Shown: positions 46,662-56,373 of the stretch, piece after piece
Layout: every line of letters begins with the position of its first letter
Position numbering within the stretch: position 1 is the stretch's first letter
Assembly (NCBI RefSeq): GCF_001678945.1
Contig: NZ_CP015124.1
Span: 186,001 to 250,000 of the forward strand
DNA: 64,000 nucleotides
Origin: Phaeobacter gallaeciensis
GTDB lineage: Bacteria > Pseudomonadota > Alphaproteobacteria > Rhodobacterales > Rhodobacteraceae
Reading direction: 5' to 3'
Position numbers and translations under genes: made by a program
Notes under the pieces: generated by a model
The model's input: only the letters and a program-made list of their open reading frames with translations
Database searches by the model: none
Told to the model about the DNA's origin: nothing

Positions 46662-48248
46662 TCAGCTCACCAGACGCAGTCCCCCTGCTCCACCCATACC
46701 TGACTGCTGATCATCAAGCTCAAAACGCGACAGCGTCCCGGCCAGCTCACGCGCCTTGCTGTCCATGCTCATGCTCATGGCGGTCATTTCCTCAACCATG
46801 GCGGCATTAGTTTGGGTCGCCCCGTCCAGCGTGCTAAGCGCCGAAGCCATTTCGGACAGGGCCGAAGCCTGATCGGTTGATGTGCCGGAGATTGCCTCGA
46901 TCAGCTTATTGGTTTCGGAAACCCGCGCGACGATATCCTGAAGGGCGTCGCCAGCCTTGTTGACCAGTTCCGATCCTTCCTTGACCTGCTTGGCGCTGGT
47001 TCCAATCAGCGACTTCACCTCGTTTGCAGCATCGGCGGTGCGCTGCGCCAGTGCCCGGACTTCGGCCGCCACAACAGCGAAGCCTCGGCCACTTTCTCCG
47101 GCGCGGGCGGCCTCGACGCCCGCATTCAACGCCAAAAGGTTGGTCTGGAAGGAAATATCCTCGATCACGTTGATGATCGTCGAAATCTCGTTGGAGGACT
47201 GTTCGATGTTTCCCATGGCATCCACGGCTGCCGACATCAGATCGCCGTTTTCCACCGCACCGCGATAGGCCGTGCGTGCATTCTCGGCGGCCTTGCCGGA
47301 ATCAGCCGCGCTTTTCTTCACTGACTCACTCAGCTCCTGAAGGGCCGCCGTGGTTTCGGTCAGGGTTGCCGCCTGCGACTCCGTCCGGGCCGACAGGCTT
47401 TGCACCGCCTCAGAAACGGAATGCGCATCGTTGCGGAAATCGCCGGAGATCGTCATTGCGGTGCCAATGCCCGAGTTCAGGCTTTCCGCCAGTTCATTGA
47501 AGGCGTCGCGCATGGATTCGTACTCATGCGGGAAATCACCGGTGATACGACCGCTGAGGTTTCCCGCCGCCATAGTTTTCAGGCTCTCGTCGAAAATCAT
47601 CACAACGTTTTCTGAATCCCGCTTGCTACGCAGGGCTTCCTCTTCTGCCTCCTCGGCCTTGGCTGCCTCTTCCTGCAGCGCCTGTTGCTGCTCTTCGAGC
47701 GCCCTACGGGCCGCCTGACGCTGATAGATGCTCATCAGCAGAATACCGGCCTCCAGCAGCAGGATCACGGCGTGCATCACCGTGCGTTCGATGCTGGCAA
47801 GGACCGAGCCGCCCGGGAACACCAAGGAGGGCAGCATCAGGCTGAAGGCAAGGTGATGAACCGCCACAAGCACGGTGGCAAAGATTACCGCGCCGGGACT
47901 GTAAAGGGTCGACACCACGGCGAGCGAGGCGAAGAACAGCATATGACTGTCGATCTGCCAAGCATGACCGGTAAAGGAGGTCGTGAACAGGATGCTGTGA
48001 CCGATATAGCAGAAGGCGATGACATAATCGCGAAAACTATCGGAGAATCCTTTTGACAGCCAGGTCAACAGGCCCAACGCACCGCTCAAGCTGGCCATCA
48101 GCCACCACGGCACCGCGCCATCAACGAAATAGGCCACCAGGGCCGGAGCAGGCAGCAGGACCAGAGTGGCCAGACGCTGAAACTGTTTGTCAGATGAGTT
48201 TGTGACGGTGGACATATCCAGCCCATCGCCTTGTGTAACCTTGCCCAT
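46662..48248 (-). CDS. Methyl-accepting chemotaxis protein
   Basis: A 528-residue receptor. Residues about 25-165 contain six or so hydrophobic helices with little periplasmic sequence, so the sensor is in the membrane. A coiled coil of Gln/Glu/Ala (about 180-205) leads to a HAMP-like segment (AAGNLSGRITGDFPHEYESMRDAFNELAESL). The signalling domain has the hairpin tip EDISFQTNLLALNAGVEAARAGESGRGFAVVAAEVRALAQRT. The C-terminus lacks a CheR-binding pentapeptide. Start at 48248 (AAGGGG upstream) or 48215. Stimulus unknown. Confidence 0.92.
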   Translation of the reverse strand: MGKVTQGDGLDMSTVTNSSDKQFQRLATLVLLPAPALVAYFVDGAVPWWLMASLSGALGLLTWLSKGFSDSFRDYVIAFCYIGHSILFTTSFTGHAWQIDSHMLFFASLAVVSTLYSPGAVIFATVLVAVHHLAFSLMLPSLVFPGGSVLASIERTVMHAVILLLEAGILLMSIYQRQAARRALEEQQQALQEEAAKAEEAEEEALRSKRDSENVVMIFDESLKTMAAGNLSGRITGDFPHEYESMRDAFNELAESLNSGIGTAMTISGDFRNDAHSVSEAVQSLSARTESQAATLTETTAALQELSESVKKSAADSGKAAENARTAYRGAVENGDLMSAAVDAMGNIEQSSNEISTIINVIEDISFQTNLLALNAGVEAARAGESGRGFAVVAAEVRALAQRTADAANEVKSLIGTSAKQVKEGSELVNKAGDALQDIVARVSETNKLIEAISGTSTDQASALSEMASALSTLDGATQTNAAMVEEMTAMSMSMDSKARELAGTLSRFELDDQQSGMGGAGGLRLVS

Positions 48249-48267
48249 ACTCGAGCAGCCCCTTTAC

Positions 48268-48567
48268 TCACTCTGCGCAGATCTGGGCGATCACCGTTCC
48301 ATCGACCACAAACCAAGCGCCGTTCTCTTTTAACCGTCTGGCGTCCGCCAGATCCTCAAGCACTGTTAGCGCACCAAACGGCGCACGTTCTGGGGAAATC
48401 TCCTGCAAACCGGATCCGGCGATCACGTCGGGTGCATCCGGCCCCCATGGCGCCGACACCACAAGGATCGGCGTGCCCGGGCTCAGGTTTTTGTTCGAAG
48501 CCAGAACCAGCAACGGCGACAATGCAACAACGATACAAGCCGCCATACCGGCCAGAAAATGCTTCAT
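48268..48567 (-). CDS. Small exported protein of unknown function
   Basis: A 99-residue protein with a signal sequence or membrane anchor (MKHFLAGMAACIVVALSPLL, VLAS). The rest is a compact domain (GTPILVVSAPWGPDAPDVIA, ARRLKENGAWFVVDGTVIAQ) with one cysteine near the end. GGAAGG lies before the ATG. It is 19 bases upstream of the chemotaxis receptor start, so the two may be co-transcribed, which would make it a possible periplasmic partner. No family recognised. Confidence 0.68.
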   Translation of the reverse strand: MKHFLAGMAACIVVALSPLLVLASNKNLSPGTPILVVSAPWGPDAPDVIAGSGLQEISPERAPFGALTVLEDLADARRLKENGAWFVVDGTVIAQICAE

Positions 48568-48816
48568 CAGATTTCCTTCCGAACTTCTCTCTATCCAAAA
48601 CTCGTTGCCATTTGGTTAGAAAATTGAAAGCTGTTTTAACGATCCTCCACAATCGCGCGCCCCGTAGAAACGGGCTTTTCCCGCAGCCCTTCAGATAAAT
48701 TTGGCAAGGCCAGGATCCGGAATTTTCGCGCGGCACGGTTTTCGGGGCTGTTCCAACGCAGCGGCTTGCGATACCCGGAAGACACCACATCTCTCCTGGA
48801 AACTTCGGAGGCCGCG

Positions 48817-49152
48817 ATGCCCGTTCACTACATCTACCTGATCGTCGCCGTTGCCGCCGAAACCATTGGCACCACCGCCCTGCAGGCCAGCCAGCAGTTC
48901 AGCCGCCTGATGCCCTCCCTGATCGTTCTGGTCGCCTACGGGTTTTCCTTCTACATGCTGGGCCTGACCCTAAAGGTGATGCCGGTGGGGATCGTCTATG
49001 CCATCTGGTCCGGGCTCGGCATCGTGTTGATCGCGGTGATCGGTCTTGTGGTCTTTGGCCAGAAACTGGACCTTCCGGCCGTGCTCGGCATGGCGATGAT
49101 CTTGGCGGGAATCCTTGTCATTCATCTGTTTTCAGGGTCTTCTGGCCACTGA
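48817..49152 (+). CDS. Small multidrug resistance (SMR) family transporter
   Basis: A 111-residue, four-helix inner-membrane protein. The key glutamate is E14 in AVAAETIGTTALQAS. The GIVYAIWSGLGIVLIAVIGLVVFGQKLDLPAVLGMAMILAGI stretch matches EmrE/QacE closely. It exports lipophilic cations or guanidinium-like compounds by proton antiport as a dimer. I chose the ATG at 48817 because CGGAGG lies 4-9 bases before it. Confidence 0.9.
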   Translation: MPVHYIYLIVAVAAETIGTTALQASQQFSRLMPSLIVLVAYGFSFYMLGLTLKVMPVGIVYAIWSGLGIVLIAVIGLVVFGQKLDLPAVLGMAMILAGILVIHLFSGSSGH

Positions 49153-49278
49153 CACAGGCGCCCCGGCGCCCAAATCGCTGCGTCGCAGCGGCCTTTGCGC
49201 CGTGTTTGCGGATTTTCTCTGGCCTTCGGGCCGGTATCGGGCTATGCGCGGCGCAACTTCCTTACAAAGGCTGACGTC

Positions 49279-51099
49279 ATGGACCTGCGCAACATTGCGA
49301 TCATTGCACACGTGGACCACGGGAAAACCACCCTGGTTGACGAGCTGCTGAAACAATCCGGCGCCTTTCGCGAAAACCAGGCTGTGGCGGAACGCGCCAT
49401 GGACAGCAACGATCTGGAGCGCGAGCGGGGCATTACCATTTTTGCCAAACCGACTTCGGTCGAATGGAAAGGCACACGGATCAACATCGTCGACACCCCC
49501 GGTCACGCCGACTTCGGCGGTGAGGTCGAGCGGATCCTGTCCATGGTGGATGGTGTTGTGCTGCTGGTCGATGCCGCCGAAGGCCCGATGCCGCAGACCA
49601 AGTTTGTGACCTCCAAGGCGCTTGCGCTTGGCCTGCGTCCGATCGTAGTGCTGAACAAGGTGGACAAGCCCGACGCCGAGCCGGACCGCGCACTGGACGA
49701 ATGTTTCGATCTCTTCGCCTCGCTTGACGCGAATGAAGACCAGCTCGACTTCCCGCATATGTACGCCTCGGGCCGCAATGGCTGGGCCGATGCAGAGCTG
49801 GATGGTCCCCGCAAGGACCTGCACGCGCTGTTCAACCTGATCGTCAACCACGTGCCCGAGCCTGCACAGATCAAGCGTCAGGATGAAGATTTCCGCATGC
49901 TGGCCACCACGCTGGGCAGCGACCCCTTTGTGGGCCGCCTTCTGACAGGCCGTGTCGAATCCGGCACTCTGAAAGTTGGGGCCACCGTTCAGGCGCTGAC
50001 CCGCATGGGCCAGAAGATCGAACAGTTCCGCGTGACCCGTATCCAGGCCTTCCGCGGTCTGGCTCAACAGGACATCGAAGAAGCCCAGGCGGGCGACATC
50101 GTCTCCATCGCCGGCATGGCCAAGGCGACCGTGGCCGATACAATCTGCGCCCTGGCCGTGGACGAACCCCTGGATGCCCAGCCCATCGACCCACCCACCA
50201 TCACCGTGACCTTCGGCATCAACGACAGCCCGCTGGCGGGTCGCGATGGCAAGAAGGTCCAATCGCGCGTTATCCGTGACCGCCTGATGAAAGAGGCCGA
50301 ATCCAACGTCGCGATCAAGATCGCTGACACCCCCGGCGGCGAGGCTTTCGAAGTTTCGGGCCGCGGCGAACTGCAGATGGGCGTTCTGATCGAAAACATG
50401 CGCCGTGAAGGGTTCGAACTGTCGATCTCCCGCCCGCAGGTGATCATGCGCGAAGAGAACGGCGTCAAGATGGAGCCCGTCGAAGAGGCTACCATCGACG
50501 TTGATGACGAATACTCCGGCGCGGTGATCGAAAAACTGACCGGCGCCCGCAAGGGTGAGCTCGTCGAGATGAAGCCCGCAGGCGCTGGCAAGACACGGAT
50601 TATCGCTCATGTGCCTTCGCGTGGTCTGATCGGCTATCACGGTGAATTCCTCACCGACACCCGCGGCACCGGTGTTCTGAACCGCGTATTCCACGGCTGG
50701 ACCCCGCACAAAGGCCCCATTCCCGGCCGTCGTGCAGGTGTGCTGATCTCGATGGAGAACGGCCAGTCCGTTGCCTACGCCCTGTGGAACCTCGAAGAGC
50801 GCGGCAAGATGATGATCGGCGCCCAGGCCGACGTCTATACTGGCATGATCATCGGCGAACACTCCCGTGACAACGATCTGGAAGTGAACCCGCTGAAAGG
50901 CAAGAAACTGACCAACGTGCGCGCCTCTGGCACGGATGAGGCAGTGCGCCTTACCACCCCGATGACGCTGTCGCTGGAAGAGGCAATTGCCTATATCAAT
51001 GACGACGAGCTGGTCGAAGTCACGCCAAACAACGTACGCCTGCGCAAGCGCTATCTGGATCCGCATGAACGCAAGCGGATGGCCAAGTCTAACGGCTGA
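49279..51099 (+). CDS. typA: Translational GTPase TypA/BipA
   Basis: A 606-residue ribosome-binding GTPase involved in 50S assembly and stress adaptation. G1 is [11 protein letters not shown], switch [17 protein letters not shown]4 NKVDKPDA. The EF-G-like domains follow, with the C-terminal TypA-specific domain ([16 protein letters not shown]). I chose the ATG at 49279 (MDLRNIA); an upstream frame adds 28 non-family residues. It has its own terminator. Confidence 0.98.
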   Translation: MDLRNIAIIAHVDHGKTTLVDELLKQSGAFRENQAVAERAMDSNDLERERGITIFAKPTSVEWKGTRINIVDTPGHADFGGEVERILSMVDGVVLLVDAAEGPMPQTKFVTSKALALGLRPIVVLNKVDKPDAEPDRALDECFDLFASLDANEDQLDFPHMYASGRNGWADAELDGPRKDLHALFNLIVNHVPEPAQIKRQDEDFRMLATTLGSDPFVGRLLTGRVESGTLKVGATVQALTRMGQKIEQFRVTRIQAFRGLAQQDIEEAQAGDIVSIAGMAKATVADTICALAVDEPLDAQPIDPPTITVTFGINDSPLAGRDGKKVQSRVIRDRLMKEAESNVAIKIADTPGGEAFEVSGRGELQMGVLIENMRREGFELSISRPQVIMREENGVKMEPVEEATIDVDDEYSGAVIEKLTGARKGELVEMKPAGAGKTRIIAHVPSRGLIGYHGEFLTDTRGTGVLNRVFHGWTPHKGPIPGRRAGVLISMENGQSVAYALWNLEERGKMMIGAQADVYTGMIIGEHSRDNDLEVNPLKGKKLTNVRASGTDEAVRLTTPMTLSLEEAIAYINDDELVEVTPNNVRLRKRYLDPHERKRMAKSNG

Positions 51100-51110
51100 T
51101 CACATTTACG

Positions 51111-51136
51111 AGGCCGCCCCCCGGGGCGGCCTTTTT
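51111..51136 (+). terminator. Terminator of typA
   Basis: AGGCCGCCC pairs with GGGCGGCCT around a four-base loop, followed by TTTTT (51132-51136). Confidence 0.95.
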
Positions 51137-51184
51137 CTATGCCACATTCATGATAGGGTCCGCCAAAATTACAGGAGGACCCGA

Positions 51185-51766
51185 ATGCAGAAAATTCAGG
51201 TACAGGGCGTCCATCACATCACGCTGACCGGCGCCGACAGGCAGACATCGATCGATTTCTGGGAAGGCCTCTTGGGCATGCCCTTCGTCTTTGATCAGCC
51301 CAATCTGGACAATCCGGACGAAGGCCACCTCTATTTCGACCCCGGTGATGGGCGGCTGATTACCGTCTTCACCAATGAAACCCGCACGCCCGACCGCCGC
51401 CGCACCCCAACGGAACCCGGCTGCGTGCATCACATCGCGTTCAACGTCAGCAGGGCCATGTTCTCGCAAGTTGAAAAACGGCTGAAGGACCGCGGCATCG
51501 GCCACTCCGGCGCGAAGGACCGCGGCTTCATGGATTCGATCTACTTCAAGGATCCGCTGGGGCTGATGATCGAGCTGGCTTGCTACAGGTTTGAACCGCC
51601 CACCGGCTGCACCCATGCGGATGTAATGATCGAAGCCCACAAGATCCGCGTCGCCCGCGGAGATTACAACATTCAGGAAGAGCACCTGGCCGATGCGATC
51701 GAGCTTCTGGTGACCTGCCATACCTCCAGCCTGACGGACGATAGACGACCCCGCGATCCCTATTGA
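51185..51766 (+). CDS. VOC-family (glyoxalase/extradiol-dioxygenase-like) protein
   Basis: A 193-residue vicinal-oxygen-chelate protein with two beta-alpha-beta-beta-beta modules. Putative metal ligands lie in VHHITLTGAD, CVHHIAFNVS and IYFKDPLGLMIELACY (the glutamate near the end). It resembles ring-cleavage or glyoxalase-like VOC members, and the substrate is not identifiable. AGGAGG starts 10 bases before the ATG. It is a single gene between the typA terminator and its own. Confidence 0.85.
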   Translation: MQKIQVQGVHHITLTGADRQTSIDFWEGLLGMPFVFDQPNLDNPDEGHLYFDPGDGRLITVFTNETRTPDRRRTPTEPGCVHHIAFNVSRAMFSQVEKRLKDRGIGHSGAKDRGFMDSIYFKDPLGLMIELACYRFEPPTGCTHADVMIEAHKIRVARGDYNIQEEHLADAIELLVTCHTSSLTDDRRPRDPY

Positions 51767-51792
51767 TTGCTGGTGGCATCCCGGCAAAAGAA

Positions 51793-51825
51793 AAGGAGCG
51801 CAGGATGACCTGCGCTCCTTTTTTG
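51793..51825 (+). terminator. Terminator of the VOC gene
   Basis: AAGGAGCGCAGG (51793-51804) pairs perfectly with CCTGCGCTCCTT (51809-51820) around a four-base loop and runs into TTTT. Confidence 0.94.
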
Positions 51826-51866
51826 TCTCACCCTGCCCTTTTCGGGCAGGTCGCGGAAAACCGCAA

Positions 51867-52154
51867 TTATTCAGAGGTTTCCACCACCATCAGTTCACGC
51901 TCAGAGGCGTCGCGCGCGTGGCTCAGCGCCTCCTGGTATTCGGGGCTGTTGTAGCAGTCGACGGCGGCCTCGACGCTAGGGAATTTCGCCACCACGTTCC
52001 GCGGGCGTTCCTTGCCTTCCAGCTGTACGAACTTGCCGCCGCGGGCGATGAAGCTGCCGCCGTGTTTCGCAATCGCCGGGCCGGCCAGCTCAGCGTATTT
52101 GCCATAGGCCTCCGCATCGGTGACCGTGACGTGAGCAATCCAGAGTGCGCCCAT
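51867..52154 (-). CDS. DUF1330 domain-containing protein
   Basis: A 95-residue protein of the dimeric ferredoxin-like alpha/beta-barrel fold. DUF1330 signs are ALWIAHVTVTDAEAYGKYAELA, GGSFIARGGKFVQLEG, RNVVAKFPSVEAAVDCYNSPEYQEAL. The biochemical role is unknown. It starts 2 bases after the alaS stop, so it is co-transcribed with alaS. Confidence 0.92.
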   Translation of the reverse strand: MGALWIAHVTVTDAEAYGKYAELAGPAIAKHGGSFIARGGKFVQLEGKERPRNVVAKFPSVEAAVDCYNSPEYQEALSHARDASERELMVVETSE

Positions 52155-52156
52155 GA

Positions 52157-54808
52157 TTATCCCTCCAAAAGTTTTTCTGCAGCCGCAATGGCCGCTTCGG
52201 CCCCGGCAAAATCCTTGCCGCCGCCCTGCGCCATATCGGGACGGCCACCGCCGCCCTTACCGCCAACAGCAGGCACAGCAGCCTTCAGCACATCCACCGC
52301 GGACACCTGACCAGTCAGATCATCGGTAACCCCGGCGGCGACTGCGACCTTACCGTCGTCGTTGGCGATCAGCAGGATCACACCAGAACCGAGTTTCTGT
52401 TTATGCGCATCAATGAGCCCGCGCAGATCCTTACCCGACACGCCTTCCAGCGCCTGACCGAGGAAGGTCTTGCCGCCGATCTCTTTGGTCTCGACACTAC
52501 CGGACGCACCGCCACCCATAGCGACTTGCTGTTTCAGCTGCGATACCTCGTTCTGCAGCGCCTTGCGCTCGTCCATCAGCGCCTTGATGCGGTCGATGAC
52601 ATCGGAAGGCTGTGCCTTGAGCATCGCTGCCACATCCGCCATCCGGCCCGCCTCGGCCTCCAGATATTCAGAGGCTGCAGCGCCGGTCAGCGCCTCGATG
52701 CGTCGCACGCCAGCCGAGGATGCGCTGTCGCCAAGGATGACGAAGGAACCGATATCACCGGTCTGCTTCACATGTGTCCCGCCGCAGAGTTCGATGGAAT
52801 AGGTCTGTTTGTCGTGACCCTTGCCGGTTGCTGCGCGCCCCATGGAGACGACACGAACCTCGTCGCCGTATTTCTCACCAAACAGCGCCTGCGCGCCCAG
52901 GGCACGAGCATCATCCGGCGTCATGATCCGGGTCTCCACCGGGGTGTTCTGGCGAATATAGGTGTTCACGTCTTTTGAAACCTGGGTCAGCTCCTCGGCG
53001 CTCAGCGCCTTCCCGTGGCTGAAGTCAAAGCGCAGACGATCCTCAGCGTTGAGCGAGCCGCGCTGTGCCACGTGATCGCCAAGCGCCTCCCGCAGGGCCT
53101 CGTGCAGCAGGTGCGTGGCGGAGTGATTGGCACGAATGGCGCTGCGGCGGGTGTGATCCACTACCAGTTGCGCGGGTGCATTGACCGTCACGATCCCATC
53201 GGTCACTTCGCAGAAGTGGATAAAGACATCGGCAGCTTTCTTGGTGTCCGTGACGCGCAGGGCGCCACCTTCGAGACGGATTTCACCGCTGTCTCCGACC
53301 TGACCACCGGATTCGGCATAGAACGGCGTCTGGTTCAGGATAAGCTGAACGCTGTCGCCCTTACCCGCCTCACGCACGATCTCGCCATCCTTGACGATGG
53401 CCTGGATCTGGCCTTCGGCGCTTTCGGTTTCATAGCCGAGGAAATCGGTGGCGCCATGTTCATCGGCAATATCGAACCATAGGGTGCTGTCGGCACTTTC
53501 GCCCGAGCCGGACCATGCGGCACGCGCCTTGGCCTTTTGCGCCGCCATGGCAGTATCGAAGCCGTCGGTGTCGACTTCACGCCCCTTTTCGCGCAGGGCG
53601 TCCTGTGTCAGGTCCAGCGGGAAGCCATAGGTATCATAAAGCTTGAAAGCAGCCTCACCCGGCAGGGGTGCGTCCTCGTCCAGTCCGGACAGTTCATCAT
53701 CCAGCAGCTTCAGACCGCGGTCCAGCGTCTGTTTGAAACGGTTTTCCTCCAGGTGCAGCGTTTCCTGGATCAGTGCCTGCGCGCGGCCCAGTTCAGGATA
53801 GGCGGCGCCCATCTGCTGCACCAGGGCCGGAACCAGTTGGTGCATCACCGGATCCTTGGCGCCCAGCAGGTGCGCGTGGCGCATGGCGCGGCGCATGATG
53901 CGGCGCAGCACATAGCCGCGCCCATCGTTGGAAGGCATCACGCCATCAGCAATCAGGAAAGAGGTAGAGCGCAGGTGGTCCGCGATCACCCGGTGGTGCA
54001 CGTTCTGATCGCCATAAGGATCAACGTTGGTGACATCGGCCGAGGCTTCGATCAGCGCCTTGAACAAGTCGGTGTCATAGTTGTCATGGCTACCCTGCAG
54101 CAGCGCACCGATACGCTCAAGCCCCATGCCGGTGTCGATGGACTGCATGTCCAGCGCCTTCATCGAGCCGTCTTCGAACTGTTCGTTCTGCATGAAAACG
54201 ACGTTCCAGATCTCGATGAAACGGTCGCCATCTTCATCAGCGCTGCCCGGAGGGCCGCCCCAGATGTGATCACCGTGATCGTAGAAGATCTCGGTACACG
54301 GACCGCAGGGCCCGGTCGGCCCCATTTGCCAGAAGTTGTCCGACGTATCGATGCGGATGATCCGGTCCTCGGGCACGCCGACCTTTTTCCAGATTTCAAA
54401 GGCTTCGTCGTCGGTATGATAGACGGTGGTCAGCAGACGGCTCTTGTCGATACCGAATTCCTTGGTGATCAACTCCCAGGCAAAGGGGATCGCCTCTTTC
54501 TTGAAGTAGTCCCCAAAGGAGAAGTTGCCCAGCATTTCAAAGAACGTGTGGTGGCGCGCGGTATAGCCAACGTTGTCGAGGTCGTTGTGCTTGCCGCCCG
54601 CACGCACACATTTCTGCGCGGTGGTGGCACGTTTGTAATCACGATGCTCGACCCCGGTAAAAAGGTTCTTGAACTGGACCATGCCCGAGTTGGTGAACAT
54701 CAGGGTGGGATCGTTGCGGGGCACAAGCGGACCGGATTCCACGATTTCGTGGCCTTGCTTGGCAAAGTAGTTCAGGAAGGTGGAGCGGATGTCGTTCAGC
54801 GTCGCCAT
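52157..54808 (-). CDS. alaS: Alanyl-tRNA synthetase
   Basis: An 883-residue class II synthetase charging tRNA-Ala. The N-terminal [23 protein letters not shown] motif, [15 protein letters not shown], the editing domain with [15 protein letters not shown] and [13 protein letters not shown] (zinc/editing His-Cys set), and the C-terminal oligomerisation domain ([12 protein letters not shown]) are all present. The length is typical (about 875). Confidence 0.98.
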   Translation of the reverse strand: MATLNDIRSTFLNYFAKQGHEIVESGPLVPRNDPTLMFTNSGMVQFKNLFTGVEHRDYKRATTAQKCVRAGGKHNDLDNVGYTARHHTFFEMLGNFSFGDYFKKEAIPFAWELITKEFGIDKSRLLTTVYHTDDEAFEIWKKVGVPEDRIIRIDTSDNFWQMGPTGPCGPCTEIFYDHGDHIWGGPPGSADEDGDRFIEIWNVVFMQNEQFEDGSMKALDMQSIDTGMGLERIGALLQGSHDNYDTDLFKALIEASADVTNVDPYGDQNVHHRVIADHLRSTSFLIADGVMPSNDGRGYVLRRIMRRAMRHAHLLGAKDPVMHQLVPALVQQMGAAYPELGRAQALIQETLHLEENRFKQTLDRGLKLLDDELSGLDEDAPLPGEAAFKLYDTYGFPLDLTQDALREKGREVDTDGFDTAMAAQKAKARAAWSGSGESADSTLWFDIADEHGATDFLGYETESAEGQIQAIVKDGEIVREAGKGDSVQLILNQTPFYAESGGQVGDSGEIRLEGGALRVTDTKKAADVFIHFCEVTDGIVTVNAPAQLVVDHTRRSAIRANHSATHLLHEALREALGDHVAQRGSLNAEDRLRFDFSHGKALSAEELTQVSKDVNTYIRQNTPVETRIMTPDDARALGAQALFGEKYGDEVRVVSMGRAATGKGHDKQTYSIELCGGTHVKQTGDIGSFVILGDSASSAGVRRIEALTGAAASEYLEAEAGRMADVAAMLKAQPSDVIDRIKALMDERKALQNEVSQLKQQVAMGGGASGSVETKEIGGKTFLGQALEGVSGKDLRGLIDAHKQKLGSGVILLIANDDGKVAVAAGVTDDLTGQVSAVDVLKAAVPAVGGKGGGGRPDMAQGGGKDFAGAEAAIAAAEKLLEG

Positions 54809-54892
54809 ATGCGGGATCCCTTTTCGGGCTTTGTCAGGGTTTCAGGCAGGTTTAGCCCCAGAGCGCAGCCCTGTCCACTGCCCGCCGAAACG

Positions 54893-54919
54893 AAAAAGGG
54901 CGCAACCTGCGTTGCGCCC
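54893..54919 (-). terminator. Rho-independent terminator of recA
   Basis: On the minus strand GGGCGCAAC pairs with GTTGCGCCC (54911-54919 with 54898-54906), followed by TTTTT at 54893-54897. It separates recA from alaS. Confidence 0.93.
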
Positions 54920-54954
54920 CATTTCATATTGGATCGGATCACATCCGGGCGCCC

Positions 54955-56022
54955 TCAGGCCTCCAGAATGTCATCGTCACCGCCGCCGTCGGGGCGGTCA
55001 AAGTCGAGCCCATGCGCCGCGCGGATCTTGTCTTCGATATCATAGGCGATTTCCGCATGTTCCCGCAGGAACTGTTTCGCGTTTTCACGGCCCTGCCCGA
55101 TCCGTTCATCTCCGTAAGAGAACCATGCGCCGGATTTGTTGACCACACCGGCGGCCACACCCAGATCGAGCAATTCACCCATCTTGGAGATGCCTTCGCC
55201 ATACATGATGTCGAATTCCACCTGTTTGAAAGGCGGCGCCACCTTGTTCTTGACGACCTTGACGCGGGTTGCGTTGCCGACAACCTCATCCCGATCCTTG
55301 ATCGAGCCGATGCGGCGGATATCAAGGCGGACCGAAGAGTAGAATTTCAGCGCGTTACCGCCAGTTGTCGTTTCGGGCGAGCCGAACATCACGCCGATTT
55401 TCATGCGGATCTGGTTGATGAAGATCACCATGCATTTCGAGCGGCTGATGGACCCGGTCAGCTTGCGCATGGCCTGGCTCATCAGACGGGCCTGCACGCC
55501 AACACTGGAATCACCCATGTCGCCTTCAAGTTCGGATTTGGGTGTCAGTGCCGCCACCGAATCCACGATCACCATGTTGACCGCACCAGACCGCACCAGC
55601 GTATCAGTGATTTCCAGCGCCTGTTCGCCGGTATCGGGTTGCGAAATCAGCAGCTCGTCCAGATCGACGCCCAGCTTGGCCGCGTATTGGGGATCCAGCG
55701 CATGTTCCGCATCGACAAAGGCGCAGACGCCGCCCTTTTTCTGCTGTTCGGCCACGCAATGCAGCGTCAGTGTCGTTTTACCGGAGCTTTCCGGGCCATA
55801 AATCTCAACAATTCGGCCCATTGGCAGGCCGCCGATCCCCAGCGCGATATCCAGCCCCAGAGACCCGGTCGAACTGGCTTCGATCTCCTGGATCGCCTTG
55901 CCGTCGCCCAGCTTCATGATCGAGCCCTTGCCGAACTGCCGCTCAATCTGGGCAAGCGCGCTGTCCAGCGCCTTTTGCTTGTCACCGCTCTCTTTGTTTT
56001 TCATGGTCAACAGATCCGCCAT
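54955..56022 (-). CDS. recA: Recombinase A
   Basis: A 355-residue RecA. Walker A is [10 protein letters not shown], loop L1/L2 regions follow [23 protein letters not shown] and [28 protein letters not shown], and the C-terminus is acidic. I chose the ATG at 56022 (MADLLTM); 56004 is a possible internal start. It catalyses strand exchange and induces LexA self-cleavage. A GTTC-N7-GTTC SOS box overlaps the promoter. Confidence 0.99.
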   Translation of the reverse strand: MADLLTMKNKESGDKQKALDSALAQIERQFGKGSIMKLGDGKAIQEIEASSTGSLGLDIALGIGGLPMGRIVEIYGPESSGKTTLTLHCVAEQQKKGGVCAFVDAEHALDPQYAAKLGVDLDELLISQPDTGEQALEITDTLVRSGAVNMVIVDSVAALTPKSELEGDMGDSSVGVQARLMSQAMRKLTGSISRSKCMVIFINQIRMKIGVMFGSPETTTGGNALKFYSSVRLDIRRIGSIKDRDEVVGNATRVKVVKNKVAPPFKQVEFDIMYGEGISKMGELLDLGVAAGVVNKSGAWFSYGDERIGQGRENAKQFLREHAEIAYDIEDKIRAAHGLDFDRPDGGGDDDILEA

Positions 56023-56079
56023 AATCCCTAATCCCCTTCTATGTGTCATACCCGTGGGGTTGCGGCAATCACTTGCTTT

Positions 56080-56094
56080 GTTCGCCTCTTGTTC
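56080..56094. promoter_or_regulatory. LexA (SOS) box of recA
   Basis: GTTC-N7-GTTC (56080-56083 and 56091-56094) is the alphaproteobacterial LexA operator. It lies directly downstream of the -10 element and about 58 bases before recA, so LexA binding would block initiation. Confidence 0.85.
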
Positions 56095-56123
56095 CTTATG
56101 AGATCAAAACGGGAACATTGCAA
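56095..56123 (-). promoter_or_regulatory. recA promoter
   Basis: On the minus strand TTGCAA (56118-56123) and CATAAG (56095-56100) are 17 bases apart. The LexA box starts immediately after the -10. Confidence 0.65.
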
Positions 56124-56373
56124 GTAAAACTTCCGAGAAGGCGTAGAGAACCGGCAGAGGAACCGCTGTGTCTAGATCTGAGACTGCCCCTGGCCAGACG
56201 AAGTTGGCAAAGGGAAGCGCCCGCCACGCGCACTAGAACCGCCCCCCTCAGGCACAGGCAAAGGCAAAGGATCAGATGCAGTCTTTAAAACGATGCGGAC
56301 AGACTGCAGGGAGCTTCTAAATAATTCTGACTTCAGGCAAGGCGGGGGGAAACAGAGGCCCCTTCCCCTCGGA
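56124..56373. other. Intergenic region between recA and the glycan cluster
   Basis: No gene was found in these 250 bases. On the minus strand a GGGGAA...TTCCCC fold just after the fused gene (about 56347-56369) may act in 3'-end formation, but it lacks a T-run. Confidence 0.4.

Noticed and set aside
49132-51066. Long open frame of 644 codons antisense to typA
   Set aside because: It is a shadow of the high-GC typA gene with no ribosome site; typA has every family motif. The same applies to long antisense frames over aroQ-luxR, the autotransporter, alaS and sufD.
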